Assembly (NCBI RefSeq): GCF_024341905.1
Contig: NZ_BQXY01000003.1
Location: 62,001 to 126,000 of the forward strand
Source of the DNA: Clostridium folliculivorans
GTDB lineage: Bacteria; Bacillota; Clostridia; Clostridiales; Clostridiaceae
Direction of reading: 5' to 3'
DNA: 64,000 nt
In this document: positions 34,527 to 43,215 of the stretch, in pieces
Layout: each line of letters starts with the position of its first letter
Position numbering within the stretch: position 1 is the stretch's first letter
The notes under the pieces: generated by a model
What the model was told of the DNA's origin: nothing
The model's database searches: none
Seen by the model: only the letters and a program-made list of their open reading frames with translations
Translations under genes and position numbers: made by a program

Positions 34527-35693
34527 TTAGTATTTATCTGATATTACTCCAAAGGTACTAGCTTTTATATGAGGATTATTTTTTAGTATTTTAAGTTGCT
34601 CCACTGACCCAGTAACTACTATCCCTCCAGTTTTTATAATTTTCGAATCATACTTTAGAGTTACATTTGAAGCATCTTCCTGTACTATATTTAATGATTT
34701 TTTTAAATAATTTACTTGGTCACTATTAATAGAATTCAAATCACCTTTACTATAATTATTCCTGTATAAACTTTCTATAAACTTATCTAAAGGCTTATCA
34801 ATCTTATAACCATTTAAATCTATAGCTTTTATGCCAATAGCACTATCCTCAGAAACTATATGCCTAAATAATCCATCTTTTCTTGTGCCATTATAACCTT
34901 CTCTTATATTTTTTGTATCAGCATCATCATTTTTCAATATATTGTTCTTCTGTTCATCAGAAAGTGTATCAACCCAATACCAGGTAATATCTACGCCTTT
35001 TGGAATCATTGTACCTATCTCTTCAATTGAATAATACTTATCAAAGGATAAAGCTACCTCAGCTATTTTTTTATTATCTACCTCATCAAGCTTTTGCAGA
35101 TCATTTCTATACAAATCCTTATAATCACTAAATGGATAGAAGAACATCATTTTTCTTTGACCCAGAGAGTTGAAAAACTCCACATCCTTAAGTTGATCAT
35201 GAAGACTTTCTGGAGTTATTGTACTTACTCCTTTTCCTAAAATATTAACATGTGCTTCTTGTTCTTTCTCTGTTATAAGGTTTTCTTTTAAATTAAATTC
35301 TCTTTCAATTGGCTCAGTTGCTATTACATTTTGTCCTATAACTTTATAAGTTTCATATTTTATATTTGCAGAAAGAAATCCTTTGTTATAAGATAATTGC
35401 CCTAAATATTTATTAGGATGCATAATTTCATATTCTTTTTCTACATCCTTTGCTTCACTACTCTTTTTATCTAACAGTTTCAAATCAATTTCACTGATTG
35501 TAGTCTGAACTTTTACGTCTATATTTTTTATTACTATTCTAGTTGCTACCACATACAATATGGATGAAATAACTGCAATAATAATAGCAAAGATCCCAAT
35601 TGTTTTTAGTTTTGCTTTCAATATAACCTTTCTAGTTTTCTTATTATTAACATCAAACAAGTCATCAATTTTATTCTCAAAATCATCTTTCAT
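34527..35693 (-). CDS. Membrane anti-sigma factor (Sigma_reg_N/Sigma_reg_C type)
   Basis: The 388-residue protein has a short cytoplasmic N-terminus, a single membrane segment (about 31-53, IGIFAIIIAVISSILYVVAT) and a long extracellular region. The region has an ARDS-like SLGQRKMMFFYPFSDY segment, ITWYWVDTLSD, and the C-terminal GGIVVTGSVEQLKIL typical of the Sigma_reg_C family. It probably holds the ECF sigma factor encoded upstream inactive and releases it on an envelope signal. The start overlaps the sigma gene by 11 bp. The two are followed by a strong terminator, so they form a two-gene unit. Confidence 0.85.
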   Translation of the reverse strand: MKDDFENKIDDLFDVNNKKTRKVILKAKLKTIGIFAIIIAVISSILYVVATRIVIKNIDVKVQTTISEIDLKLLDKKSSEAKDVEKEYEIMHPNKYLGQLSYNKGFLSANIKYETYKVIGQNVIATEPIEREFNLKENLITEKEQEAHVNILGKGVSTITPESLHDQLKDVEFFNSLGQRKMMFFYPFSDYKDLYRNDLQKLDEVDNKKIAEVALSFDKYYSIEEIGTMIPKGVDITWYWVDTLSDEQKNNILKNDDADTKNIREGYNGTRKDGLFRHIVSEDSAIGIKAIDLNGYKIDKPLDKFIESLYRNNYSKGDLNSINSDQVNYLKKSLNIVQEDASNVTLKYDSKIIKTGGIVVTGSVEQLKILKNNPHIKASTFGVISDKY

Positions 35694-36198
35694 AATTCAT
35701 TTCCTCCCAAACTTTAATAAATTGCTTACGGGCTCTAAATAAATAATTTTTCACAAGATTCTCATTTATATCTAGCAAAGCTCCAATTTCCTTATAACTT
35801 AAACCCATATCATATTTAAGTAAAAGCAAACTTTTGAACACTGGTTTTAAGTTATCCATTACAACTGATATTTGTCCACTAATCAAACTATTAATAATTA
35901 TAGCTTCGCAATATTCTTCACTAGCTAAATTGTTAAGAAAAGTAATATCATCTATATTTACTGAAGGATATTTTGCGCTTTTCCTACACAAATCATAAAA
36001 TTCATTTAGTGCCACTCTAAATAACCATGCATCTACTTTTTTAATATCAATTCCAGCTAAATTATTTATTAGCTTTATAAAGCAATTTTGGACAATATCT
36101 TCAGCATCATGATGGTTACATCCATTCTTTATTAAATATTTATATAATATAAGAAACTTTTCTTTTAAAACTTTGTTGAGTTCTTCATTGTACATCAC
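35683..36198 (-). CDS. ECF-type RNA polymerase sigma factor
   Basis: This 171-residue sigma-70 family group IV factor has only regions 2 and 4. Region 2 (about 15-85) includes HDAEDIVQNCFIKLINN and DAWLFRVALNEFYDLCR. Region 4 (about 115-165) includes YDMGLSYKEIGALLDINENLVKNYLFRARKQF. It should direct an envelope-stress regulon, probably including its own operon, under control of the downstream anti-sigma factor. Confidence 0.92.
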   Translation of the reverse strand: MMYNEELNKVLKEKFLILYKYLIKNGCNHHDAEDIVQNCFIKLINNLAGIDIKKVDAWLFRVALNEFYDLCRKSAKYPSVNIDDITFLNNLASEEYCEAIIINSLISGQISVVMDNLKPVFKSLLLLKYDMGLSYKEIGALLDINENLVKNYLFRARKQFIKVWEEMNYER

Positions 36199-36368
36199 TT
36201 TCTCCTAGCTAATTTTGAAAATACTTCCTACTAAACTGCATGCATATTAGTTTTTTGAGTCTACATATAAATAACGTTATATAATTCAAAATGTTAGCAG
36301 TTACTGGCAAAAAAATTATAGCATTTTTTAATTTCGTAAGACAGGCTAGTTTTTATTTTGGTGCTGTT

Positions 36369-36417
36369 AAGGCATCTTCTGTATAATCACTTAATTTCAA
36401 CAATAGCCTTAAACATA
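36369..36417. repeat. Half copy of palindromic element family C
   Basis: AAGGCATC, then a drifted middle, then TCACTTAATTTCAA and CCTTAAACAT match the right half of the 114-bp palindrome at 42948-43061. No matching left half is found upstream, so this is a fragment or a decayed copy. Confidence 0.4.
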
Positions 36418-36481
36418 ACTATTATTTTTACATTTTCAATATCACTAGAGCTCTTCCATATAAATGTTGTATAAATAAAAG

Positions 36482-36515
36482 ACACCCTATTACCCTTATA
36501 AGGATAATACGGTGT
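36482..36515 (-). terminator. Hairpin terminator, probably of the 36725 acetyltransferase gene
   Basis: 16-nt arms starting ACACCCTATTACCCTT with one mismatch are followed by TTTTATTT on the minus strand. It lies 210 bp past the acetyltransferase stop, with a family B element between. Confidence 0.6.
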
Positions 36516-36538
36516 TAAAATATTCTACTCGTTTTATG

Positions 36539-36634
36539 GATGTGCAACTTCATAATAAGATTTATATTTTCAAATTCTCCTCATATACCCCAGAGTTTTT
36601 TTGGAAAATAGTTTTCGGTTCAAACTGATACATT
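36539..36634. repeat. Palindromic element family B, copy 4
   Basis: Left part GATGTGCAACTTCATAATA and TATTTTCAAATTCTCCTC agree well with copies at 32429 and 57773. The right arm (GAAAATAGTTTTCGGTTC, then ACTGATACAT) has drifted. Together with the family C half copy and the terminator it fills the 526-bp gap between 36198 and 36725; I see no gene there. Confidence 0.7.
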
Positions 36635-36724
36635 TTTATCTTATGTATTTCTCTAACGAATAAAAAAACTTATTATATACTTGTTTCTTTAACACAACTT
36701 GCTACACTTGTAGTCCAAAGTTTA

Positions 36725-37243
36725 CTATTCATTACTTGCTAAAATCTTATATTCATATAACTCTTCATTTTCTTCTTCATCAAAGATTACACCAAGCAAT
36801 AGCCCATTATTCTTCTCTATAATCCTTTTAGAAGCTAAATTATATATGTTGCAAGTAACAATAGGTTCCTCTATTCCAATTTCTTTAGCTTTAGATATAG
36901 CTTGTCTTAATATTTCTGTACCATAACCTTTGTTTCTATAACGAGGGGATATATCATATCCTATATGTCCTGCTCCCTCTATTTCTTCGTGTCTCACTCT
37001 AACTACTCCAACAACATTATTGTTATCCACTAACCAATAATTTGTTGTTCTCACTGAATCCTCCGGTACATCAATACCTTCAGACAGCTTATATAATTCT
37101 TCTAAATACTCATGAAAATTCTCTATTGCTTTCATATATTTCTCAAAATAGTAATTGTTCTCTGCATTTTTATAAGAAATCGCATACTCTTGGAAGCTCT
37201 TTTCATAATCTTTGCTAGGTAATACTAAACATACATCTTTCAT
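36725..37243 (-). CDS. GNAT family N-acetyltransferase
   Basis: The protein is 172 residues from the ATG at 37241-37243 (GAGGAGG 7 nt upstream). A central NYWLVDNNNVVGVVRVRHE strand pair is followed by GAGHIGYDISPRYRNKGYGTEILRQAI, the acetyl-CoA binding loop, and VTCNIYNLASKRIIEKNNG. This resembles YdeE/YfmK-type predicted acetyltransferases. The substrate is unknown. It is a single gene. Confidence 0.85.
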   Translation of the reverse strand: MKDVCLVLPSKDYEKSFQEYAISYKNAENNYYFEKYMKAIENFHEYLEELYKLSEGIDVPEDSVRTTNYWLVDNNNVVGVVRVRHEEIEGAGHIGYDISPRYRNKGYGTEILRQAISKAKEIGIEEPIVTCNIYNLASKRIIEKNNGLLLGVIFDEEENEELYEYKILASNE

Positions 37244-37392
37244 ATATATCCTCCTCAATATTGATTTACATAAATAGCAATATTTATTAACTTAATATAA
37301 ATCATAGCATATTAACAAACTTATTGTAATTGTACACACAACTTTAGCAAATAAATATGAAATAAAATGCATATATGTCAAATAGGTTAAGA

Positions 37393-37414
37393 GAAGTCAC
37401 TTCATAATGACTTC
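37393..37414 (-). terminator. Weak hairpin after the bceAB-like operon
   Basis: 7-bp arms (GAAGTCA, TGACTTC) lie 20 bp past the stop. There is only a short pyrimidine tract, so terminator function is uncertain. Confidence 0.35.
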
Positions 37415-37433
37415 CCTTAGTAATTACCATTTA

Positions 37434-39362
37434 TTAGATCCATAAAGCTAATTTTCTCTTATAGTTTCTCTTGCATAGAATATAATATAAAACTTCTAAT
37501 AAGATAAATATAAAACTTATTAAAGCATCACATAAAATAATCTGAAGGATATCTGAGGAGCTGGAACCTTTAAAGAAAGCAAGTGAATAGGTTATAGCTA
37601 TAGGAACAGCTATAACTGGTGCCGCTGCAAATATTACCTTTAGTTCGTTACACTTTAACTTAAGGAATTCTTTTTCAGTTATTCCTATATTAAAGAGATT
37701 CTTATATTGTTCCTCATCACTATCGGAATCTGAGAAAACCTTAATGTATAATATTATAGATATACATAACAAGAAGAATATTCCTAAGAAACTTAGTAAG
37801 TAAAACAGTATCTTTGCACCTTGATTATTTTCATTATAAGCTCCTACTGTTGAGGATACTTCTAGGTAATATTTTTCTTCATACTTACTTTTAAAATTTT
37901 CATTCTTTTCTTTAAAAGTTTTTTGTAGGTTATTAACAAGTTCTTGCGTACCTCTCCAATCTTCAAAATTATAAAGTTCAACAGTTCCCTTATTTACTCC
38001 ACTTGAAGTTTTTAATCTAAGATAGTCATTATTATTTATAATCACACAATTATTTAATATATAACCAGGAGCATTGAAAAACACCTTAAAAATAGTATCT
38101 TGAACAATAAAAGCTTCAATAAGCTTTCCATGGCTAATATTTTTTTCATCCTTACATCTTTGTATTTTTTCCTTCTGTGGTAAATCGTTTATTTGATAAA
38201 GCCTTATATACTTTCCTTCACTAATTTTGAAATCTTGTTTGAATATCTTTTTAAACTCAGCCTCTGATATAATTATCACTTTATCAAGCTTAGTTTCTAT
38301 AAAATTTACCTTCTCATGTTTACTTACAACATTACTACTATTCTTTACCAGTTTATCTGCTTCTTGTATAGTAATATCATTCTTATCTGGTTCACGTATA
38401 AAAGATATGTGAAATGGATTATTTTTTGTTGCTGATCTTTCAGAGGATATTACAAGATTTAAGTAAAAGCCGTTTATAAACACTGTTACTATAACAATTA
38501 AAGTTATTATAAAAATAATCTTCTTAGTTTGTCCAAATTTATACTTTATGTTAGTTATAAGTAAAATATTCTTATGGTATTTTTCTTTTGTTCTACTCAG
38601 TAAATAAACTAAGAAGTTAGAAAGTTGATTTATAAAAATATATGTTCCTAATATAATAGCCACAGTACATTTAAGTAGTAAATCTCCTGTACCATCAAAA
38701 TACAACAAAAGTATAGTTAAAGCTCCTGCAATTGTTATTACACCAAATGCACCTAAAAAAGGATTGCTAATTTTATTTTTTTCACTAAGCTTAGGAGCCT
38801 TAATTAAGTTCATTATGCTAAACCTACCCGTTGTTATGATAGTCATAATAACTGAGAGAAAATAAACTACCACAAAGATAGCCAAAGTAAAAGCATATAC
38901 CTTCCAACCTAATTGGAAACTTAAATCTTCAACCCCAAGAATCCAACAAATTATTATAAAGAACAATCTAGCAAAAACTATTCCAGATATTAATCCCATA
39001 AGCATAGAAGTTATAGCAATTATGCTATTCTCAATAATTATTATTCTCCTTATATCACTAATGGACATTCCTAAATTCATAAGTAAGCCAAATTCTCTTT
39101 TTCTACTTTTTATAAAAATTGAATAAGCATAGTTGATAAAAAATATAGAGAATAATATCAGCACAACATTTGGAACAACCATTATCTTTGATATTCCTTC
39201 TATAAGCTTTGGCGAACTACCTATATCCTTATTAAACAACACTGAAGAATAAATAAAAAGTAACATTATAGAAAAACTATTGCACAAAAAAAATGAGAGA
39301 TAATTTTTCATAGTTCCTTTAAAGTTTTTTATTGCTATATCTTTAAAAGTCACTGCTGTCAC
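37434..39362 (-). CDS. bceB: BceB-like ABC transporter permease (antimicrobial peptide resistance)
   Basis: The 642-residue FtsX-type permease has ten predicted membrane segments and a large extracellular domain (about 310-510) between segments VII and VIII. This is the hallmark of BceB/VraG/PsdB transporters that detect and remove peptide antibiotics bound to lipid II cycle intermediates. The N-terminus FKDIAIKNFKGTMKNYLSFFLCNSFSIM and FGLLMNLGMSISDIRRIIIIENSII match the family. The start lies 20 bp inside the ATPase gene. Adjacent sensor kinase and regulator complete the module. Substrate (bacitracin, lantibiotic or other) not predictable. Confidence 0.9.
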   Translation of the reverse strand: MTAVTFKDIAIKNFKGTMKNYLSFFLCNSFSIMLLFIYSSVLFNKDIGSSPKLIEGISKIMVVPNVVLILFSIFFINYAYSIFIKSRKREFGLLMNLGMSISDIRRIIIIENSIIAITSMLMGLISGIVFARLFFIIICWILGVEDLSFQLGWKVYAFTLAIFVVVYFLSVIMTIITTGRFSIMNLIKAPKLSEKNKISNPFLGAFGVITIAGALTILLLYFDGTGDLLLKCTVAIILGTYIFINQLSNFLVYLLSRTKEKYHKNILLITNIKYKFGQTKKIIFIITLIVIVTVFINGFYLNLVISSERSATKNNPFHISFIREPDKNDITIQEADKLVKNSSNVVSKHEKVNFIETKLDKVIIISEAEFKKIFKQDFKISEGKYIRLYQINDLPQKEKIQRCKDEKNISHGKLIEAFIVQDTIFKVFFNAPGYILNNCVIINNNDYLRLKTSSGVNKGTVELYNFEDWRGTQELVNNLQKTFKEKNENFKSKYEEKYYLEVSSTVGAYNENNQGAKILFYLLSFLGIFFLLCISIILYIKVFSDSDSDEEQYKNLFNIGITEKEFLKLKCNELKVIFAAAPVIAVPIAITYSLAFFKGSSSSDILQIILCDALISFIFILLEVLYYILCKRNYKRKLALWI

Positions 39363-40107
39363 CTCCCAAAACAGCTACATAATTCATTATCTCATTAAAG
39401 AACTCTTTTCTAGTTCCTTTCTTGATAGCTTCATAAGTTATACTTCCATCCTTTAAAAAAACAATTCTATTGCAATAACTTGCCGCGTTTACATCATGAG
39501 TAACCAGCAAGATGGTGTTTCTAAGCTCTTTATTCATCTTTTCAAAACATTCCATTATAACCTTAGAGGATTTTGAGTCCAAATTACCTGTAGGCTCATC
39601 TCCAAACACAATAGTCGGATTATTAATTATTGCTCTCCCTACTGCCACCCTTTGCTGTTGTCCTCCAGATATATTATAAGGATATTTATTAGCTAAACTA
39701 TGGATATCAAACAGCTTCATAATTTCATTTGTTTTTTTCTCCATTTGACTTCCACTGCATTTATCTAATATCATAGGTAGCATTATATTTTCCTTTACAC
39801 TTAGGCTATCTAATAAATTGAAGTTTTGAAATACAAAACCTAATTTTCTCCTTCTAAAAACTGCTAACTCATCCTTCTTCATGTCATTGATTTTTTTACC
39901 TTCTATCTTTACGTATCCAGTGTTAGCTTTATCTACTCCACTCAAGATATTTAGCAAAGTTGTCTTACCACTGCCAGATGGCCCCATGATACCGACAAAC
40001 TCACCTTCCTCAATTTTAAAATTCAGGTTATTTAATGCTCTAGTTGAACTGTATCCTTTTTCTCCTCCATATATCTTACAAATATCTTTTGCCTCTAAGA
40101 TACACAT
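39343..40107 (-). CDS. bceA: BceA-like ABC transporter ATP-binding protein
   Basis: The 254-residue ATPase has Walker A GPSGSGKTT (about 40-48), Q-loop FVFQNFNLLD, signature NISGGQQQR, Walker B IVFGDEPTGNLD and switch His in LLVTHDVNAA. The LolD/MacB-like class pairs with FtsX-type permeases. It powers the adjacent BceB-like permease; two copies per permease are expected. Expression probably depends on the upstream response regulator, 1.1 kb away in the same direction. Confidence 0.93.
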   Translation of the reverse strand: MCILEAKDICKIYGGEKGYSSTRALNNLNFKIEEGEFVGIMGPSGSGKTTLLNILSGVDKANTGYVKIEGKKINDMKKDELAVFRRRKLGFVFQNFNLLDSLSVKENIMLPMILDKCSGSQMEKKTNEIMKLFDIHSLANKYPYNISGGQQQRVAVGRAIINNPTIVFGDEPTGNLDSKSSKVIMECFEKMNKELRNTILLVTHDVNAASYCNRIVFLKDGSITYEAIKKGTRKEFFNEIMNYVAVLGGDSSDF

Positions 40108-40180
40108 ATAATCACTCCTTCCATAAGAAAATAATAAATTATCTTAGACTTCAAACAAATTGACAAAGCTTAAAATAACC

Positions 40181-41215
40181 TTACATTTTTGAAAGGTAAG
40201 TAATTCTTACTTCTGTTCCTTCACCTGGCTTTGAATAAATCTTAATGTCATGTCCTAGTTTCTCTGATATTTCTTTACATATATAAAGACCAATACCACT
40301 AGAATTTCTATACTTTCTACCATTTTCTCCTGTAAAGAATGGTTCAAACACTCTTTTCAAATCATAAGTTTCTATACCTATTCCCTGATCTTTTATTGTT
40401 AAGACAACATTTTTATCAATCTTAGAGAGAGAAAAATATACGTTTTTGCTATTTGAAGTGCTTGCAGAATATTTAATCGCATTAGATATTATTTGAGATA
40501 GCAAAATTTCATTCCACTTGTAGTCTGTTAGAACATATTCAACTGCTTCATTTCTTTCATTAAAATTAAATACCGGAAAAACCTTATTATATATAAATTG
40601 ATTTTTCTTTTCATTTATTGATTTTTTTAAGACTTCTACAATATTTGTCACCTTCACTTCATAATCACCTTCGAACTTATCTAACCTTAACAAAGTCAAT
40701 AACTGCTCTACGCTGTTATATAGGCTTTCATTCTCCAACTTTATATCACTAAAGGCTGTACTATCAAAGCTTGTCTCCTTTAAACACTTCTGAATAATAA
40801 GATCAATTACAGATATAGGTGTCTTCAATTTATGAATCCACTGGGTAAAAAAATGATTTCTTTTTTCATAGTCATTCTTCATTCTATTTAATTCATTCAT
40901 AAACTTACTATTTATACTTTTTATTGTAAGTTCTACTTCCTTTTGCTCATTAGTAAATGAAGCAATTCTATTCTGACTATCTAACTTAATTTCTCTTAGG
41001 CTTAAATTAAAGTTATAATATCTAAAAAATTCTATAGAAATCAGCATTATTAAGAAAAATAAACTTATAGTAATTGGATAAAATATCTCTATTTTCTTAG
41101 GTCCACTAAGATTGAAAAATATAATTAAGGCAACTATATTCAATGAATACATAATTAATATAACAAGCTTATCCTCAATAAACTTTTTTACTAATTCATT
41201 GTTCATTTTCTTCAC
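40181..41215 (-). CDS. bceS: BceS-like intramembrane-sensing histidine kinase
   Basis: The 344-residue kinase has two closely spaced N-terminal membrane helices (about 15-30 and 42-62) and almost no extracellular loop, so it cannot bind ligand itself and relies on the transporter as sensor. The phospho-acceptor block is HFFTQWIHKLKTPISVIDLII (His of IHKLKTP), followed by the N box NEILLSQIISNAIKYSA, a G1 box VVLTIKDQGIGI and G2 SSGIGLYICKEI. Its start overlaps the regulator gene by 20 bp. Confidence 0.9.
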   Translation of the reverse strand: MKKMNNELVKKFIEDKLVILIMYSLNIVALIIFFNLSGPKKIEIFYPITISLFFLIMLISIEFFRYYNFNLSLREIKLDSQNRIASFTNEQKEVELTIKSINSKFMNELNRMKNDYEKRNHFFTQWIHKLKTPISVIDLIIQKCLKETSFDSTAFSDIKLENESLYNSVEQLLTLLRLDKFEGDYEVKVTNIVEVLKKSINEKKNQFIYNKVFPVFNFNERNEAVEYVLTDYKWNEILLSQIISNAIKYSASTSNSKNVYFSLSKIDKNVVLTIKDQGIGIETYDLKRVFEPFFTGENGRKYRNSSGIGLYICKEISEKLGHDIKIYSKPGEGTEVRITYLSKM

Positions 41216-41903
41216 CCTTTAACACTGAATAATCAAAAATATAACCAACGCCTCTCTTAGTCTTGATTATATTATTTATTCCAGCTTCAGATAATTTGTT
41301 TTTTAATCTAGTCATGTTTACCGTAAGAGTATTTTCATCTACAAAACTTTCAGTATCCCATAAGGCTTCAAAAATTTCTTCTCTAGTTGTTATTCTATCT
41401 TTATTATCTATAAGTAACTTTATCAATTTATATTCATTTTTGGTAAGGGCCACTAATTTATCTTTATAACTTAACTGAAAATTGCCTGCATCCAAGTTCA
41501 AATATCCAACGGAGTTGTTACTATTTGCTGAAGAATACTCTCCGTAAGTTCTTCTTAGTACAGCCTTCATCTTTACCATGAATATATCTAAATTTATAGG
41601 TTTAGTCACATAATCATCCGCACCTAGTTCAATCGCTAGCACTTGATCCATTGTTTCACTTCTCGCTGAAGTTATTATTATAGGAATACTTGAATTTTTT
41701 CTTACAGCTTTACAAATATAAAAACCATCGTAGTATGGTAGGTTTATATCTAATATTAAGAGATCTGGCTTAGCCCTAAAAATCTCATTTTCCATATCAT
41801 TAAAATTTTCTACAATATAAATACTGTATCCATACCTCTCCAAATGCTCTTTTATCATTGAACAAAGCATAATATCATCTTCTATAATCATTAACTTATA
41901 CAT
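41196..41903 (-). CDS. bceR: BceR-like OmpR family response regulator
   Basis: The 235-residue protein has a receiver domain (IIEDDIMLCSMI, phospho-acceptor Asp in DLLILDINLPYYDG, conserved Thr in IIITSARS and Lys in YVTKPI). A winged helix OmpR-type DNA-binding domain (about 130-230, ENTLTVNMTRLKNKLSEAG; TKRGVGYIF) follows. It should activate the bceAB-like genes when the cell meets the peptide antibiotic. First gene of a four-gene module; a TATAAT on the minus strand at 41953-41958 is a possible -10. Confidence 0.92.
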   Translation of the reverse strand: MYKLMIIEDDIMLCSMIKEHLERYGYSIYIVENFNDMENEIFRAKPDLLILDINLPYYDGFYICKAVRKNSSIPIIITSARSETMDQVLAIELGADDYVTKPINLDIFMVKMKAVLRRTYGEYSSANSNNSVGYLNLDAGNFQLSYKDKLVALTKNEYKLIKLLIDNKDRITTREEIFEALWDTESFVDENTLTVNMTRLKNKLSEAGINNIIKTKRGVGYIFDYSVLKGEENEQ

Positions 41904-42047
41904 CTATTACCTCACATAAATCATAAATTCATATAAATCCCAAAGTTTTTATATTATAATGAATATGATACCATAATAGCTGTTTTTTGTATAAATTAGT
42001 TAATTTTTATAATAATTGCATTTACTAAAAAATAACGGAGAATCTTT

Positions 42048-42491
42048 ATGAAACACAAAAGAATTACATCCAAATTTATTATACTATTGTTTCTTTTTTC
42101 TATTTTAGCAGTCATACTATGGAATTCAGATTTAGCCCATAATGCTGTAGCTAGAATTCAATGGACTCAGAAAAAGAAAGAATTTAGAAGTGATGACATT
42201 TCGAAGATCAGCTTTTATACTGGTGGTCTTAATGGGATGGAAATAGAGTTTATTGGAAAAGATAAAGATAATTTTATACTGACTTTATCTAACTCTAATT
42301 TTTATAAAAGCAATTGGCAAGGGATGCTTGATGATAGTATTTCTATAGAAATAACGTACAATAATAGCTCCAAACGTTATTTTGAGTATTGCGGAGGTGA
42401 CATCTTCCAGCTAGGTTATAAGGGGAATTTATTTTCTATACGCAACAAAAACTTATCAGAGATATTATCAAAGTATATTAAAACAACCTAA
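42048..42491 (+). CDS. Hypothetical membrane-anchored protein, 147 residues, only clear plus-strand gene
   Basis: The protein begins with a basic stretch and one hydrophobic segment (about 9-25, FIILLFLFSILAVILW). An extracellular domain of about 115 residues (FYTGGLNGMEIEFIGKD, NSNFYKSNWQGML, YFEYCGGDIFQLGYKGNLF) follows. There is no lipobox cysteine, so it should stay anchored or have an uncleaved signal. I do not recognise the family. CGGAGA precedes the ATG and a good terminator follows. It is transcribed divergently from the bceR-like gene, sharing a 144-bp promoter region, so co-regulation by that regulator is possible but unproven. Confidence 0.75.
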   Translation: MKHKRITSKFIILLFLFSILAVILWNSDLAHNAVARIQWTQKKKEFRSDDISKISFYTGGLNGMEIEFIGKDKDNFILTLSNSNFYKSNWQGMLDDSISIEITYNNSSKRYFEYCGGDIFQLGYKGNLFSIRNKNLSEILSKYIKTT

Positions 42492-42520
42492 AATTATGCA
42501 AGCATAACTTTAGGTTGTTT
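42481..42520. terminator. Bidirectional terminator between convergent genes
   Basis: 19-nt arms (AAACAACCTAAAATTATGC and its near complement) lie between the plus-strand gene ending at 42491 and the minus-strand gene ending at 42546. T-rich sequence follows on the plus side and T residues on the minus side after the left arm. Confidence 0.8.
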
Positions 42521-42545
42521 TCTTCTTATATAGAATTCATTTCTA

Positions 42546-42833
42546 TTAAATTACCTTATTATAAACATTCATCTCAGTTGGCTTTTCCATAAACTTAGCC
42601 ATTTTAGGTACTATAGCTTTGAAATGGTCTGATTCACTATGTTTCTTCAAAGCCTCTACACTTTCCCATTCTTCAAGCATTGTAAGTATTGTACTATCCT
42701 TTACATCTTGATACATACCATAGCTTATGCAACCCTCTTCTTTTACTGTGGCTGCTACTAATTCTTTAGATAACTCTATTACTTCTTCAACCTTGTCTGA
42801 AAATACGTAGTGTTTTGCTACAACTTTTATCAT
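42546..42833 (-). CDS. Antibiotic biosynthesis monooxygenase (ABM/YgiN-like) protein
   Basis: The 95-residue dimeric alpha/beta-barrel protein begins MIKVVAKHYVFSDKVEEVIEL, with EEGCISYGMYQDVKDSTILTMLEEWESVEALKKHSESDHFKAI, the ABM signature. Family members include YgiN quinol monooxygenase, heme-degrading and detoxifying small enzymes. The specific reaction is not predictable. Single gene with its own terminator. Confidence 0.85.
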   Translation of the reverse strand: MIKVVAKHYVFSDKVEEVIELSKELVAATVKEEGCISYGMYQDVKDSTILTMLEEWESVEALKKHSESDHFKAIVPKMAKFMEKPTEMNVYNKVI

Positions 42834-42947
42834 TATAATTGCCTTCTTTCCTCAAATACAAATTTGAAATAATCCTATTATTAAATATATAATTCTTACT
42901 TACTATATAATAGTAACACAATTCAAATCTATTTTAAAGATAGTCCA

Positions 42948-43061
42948 TGTTTAAGAGTATTATTGAAATTAAGTGGTTATATATGAGATGCTATATGCAC
43001 GAACAAATATAATTAAGGCATCAGATGACTTATCGCTTAATTTCAATATTGTGCTTTAACA
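42948..43061. repeat. Palindromic element family C
   Basis: A 114-bp imperfect palindrome. The left arm reads TTATTGAAATTAAGTGG near 42960-42976, and the right arm TCGCTTAATTTCAATATTG near 43033-43051. Outer ends TGTTTAAG and CTTTAACA extend the pairing, and inner GATGC/GCATC arms pair too. It has no coding capacity. A half copy is at 36369-36417. Confidence 0.65.
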
Positions 43062-43118
43062 TAGCCTAAAGATAAAAAGAGGCTTTTACAAAACGTATAT
43101 TTATAAACTTGCATGAAT

Positions 43119-43168
43119 AAAGGCCATGCATATAAGGATTTTTGTTTTCCTTATGATACACGGCCTTT
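43119..43168. terminator. Terminator of the macB-like operon
   Basis: 20-nt arms (AAAGGCCATGCATATAAGGA against TCCTTAT..CGGCCTTT, with a few mismatches) around a T-rich loop follow the permease stop by about 50 bp. T-rich sequence occurs on either side. Confidence 0.65.
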
Positions 43169-43215
43169 GTTTTTATAAAGAGCTTTTATGCATTTCGCAA
43201 CTGCTATTTATATTA

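Noticed and set aside
37393..37414. Strong terminator after the bceB-like gene
   Set aside because: The stem is only 7 bp and lacks a proper T-run; kept only as a weak feature.
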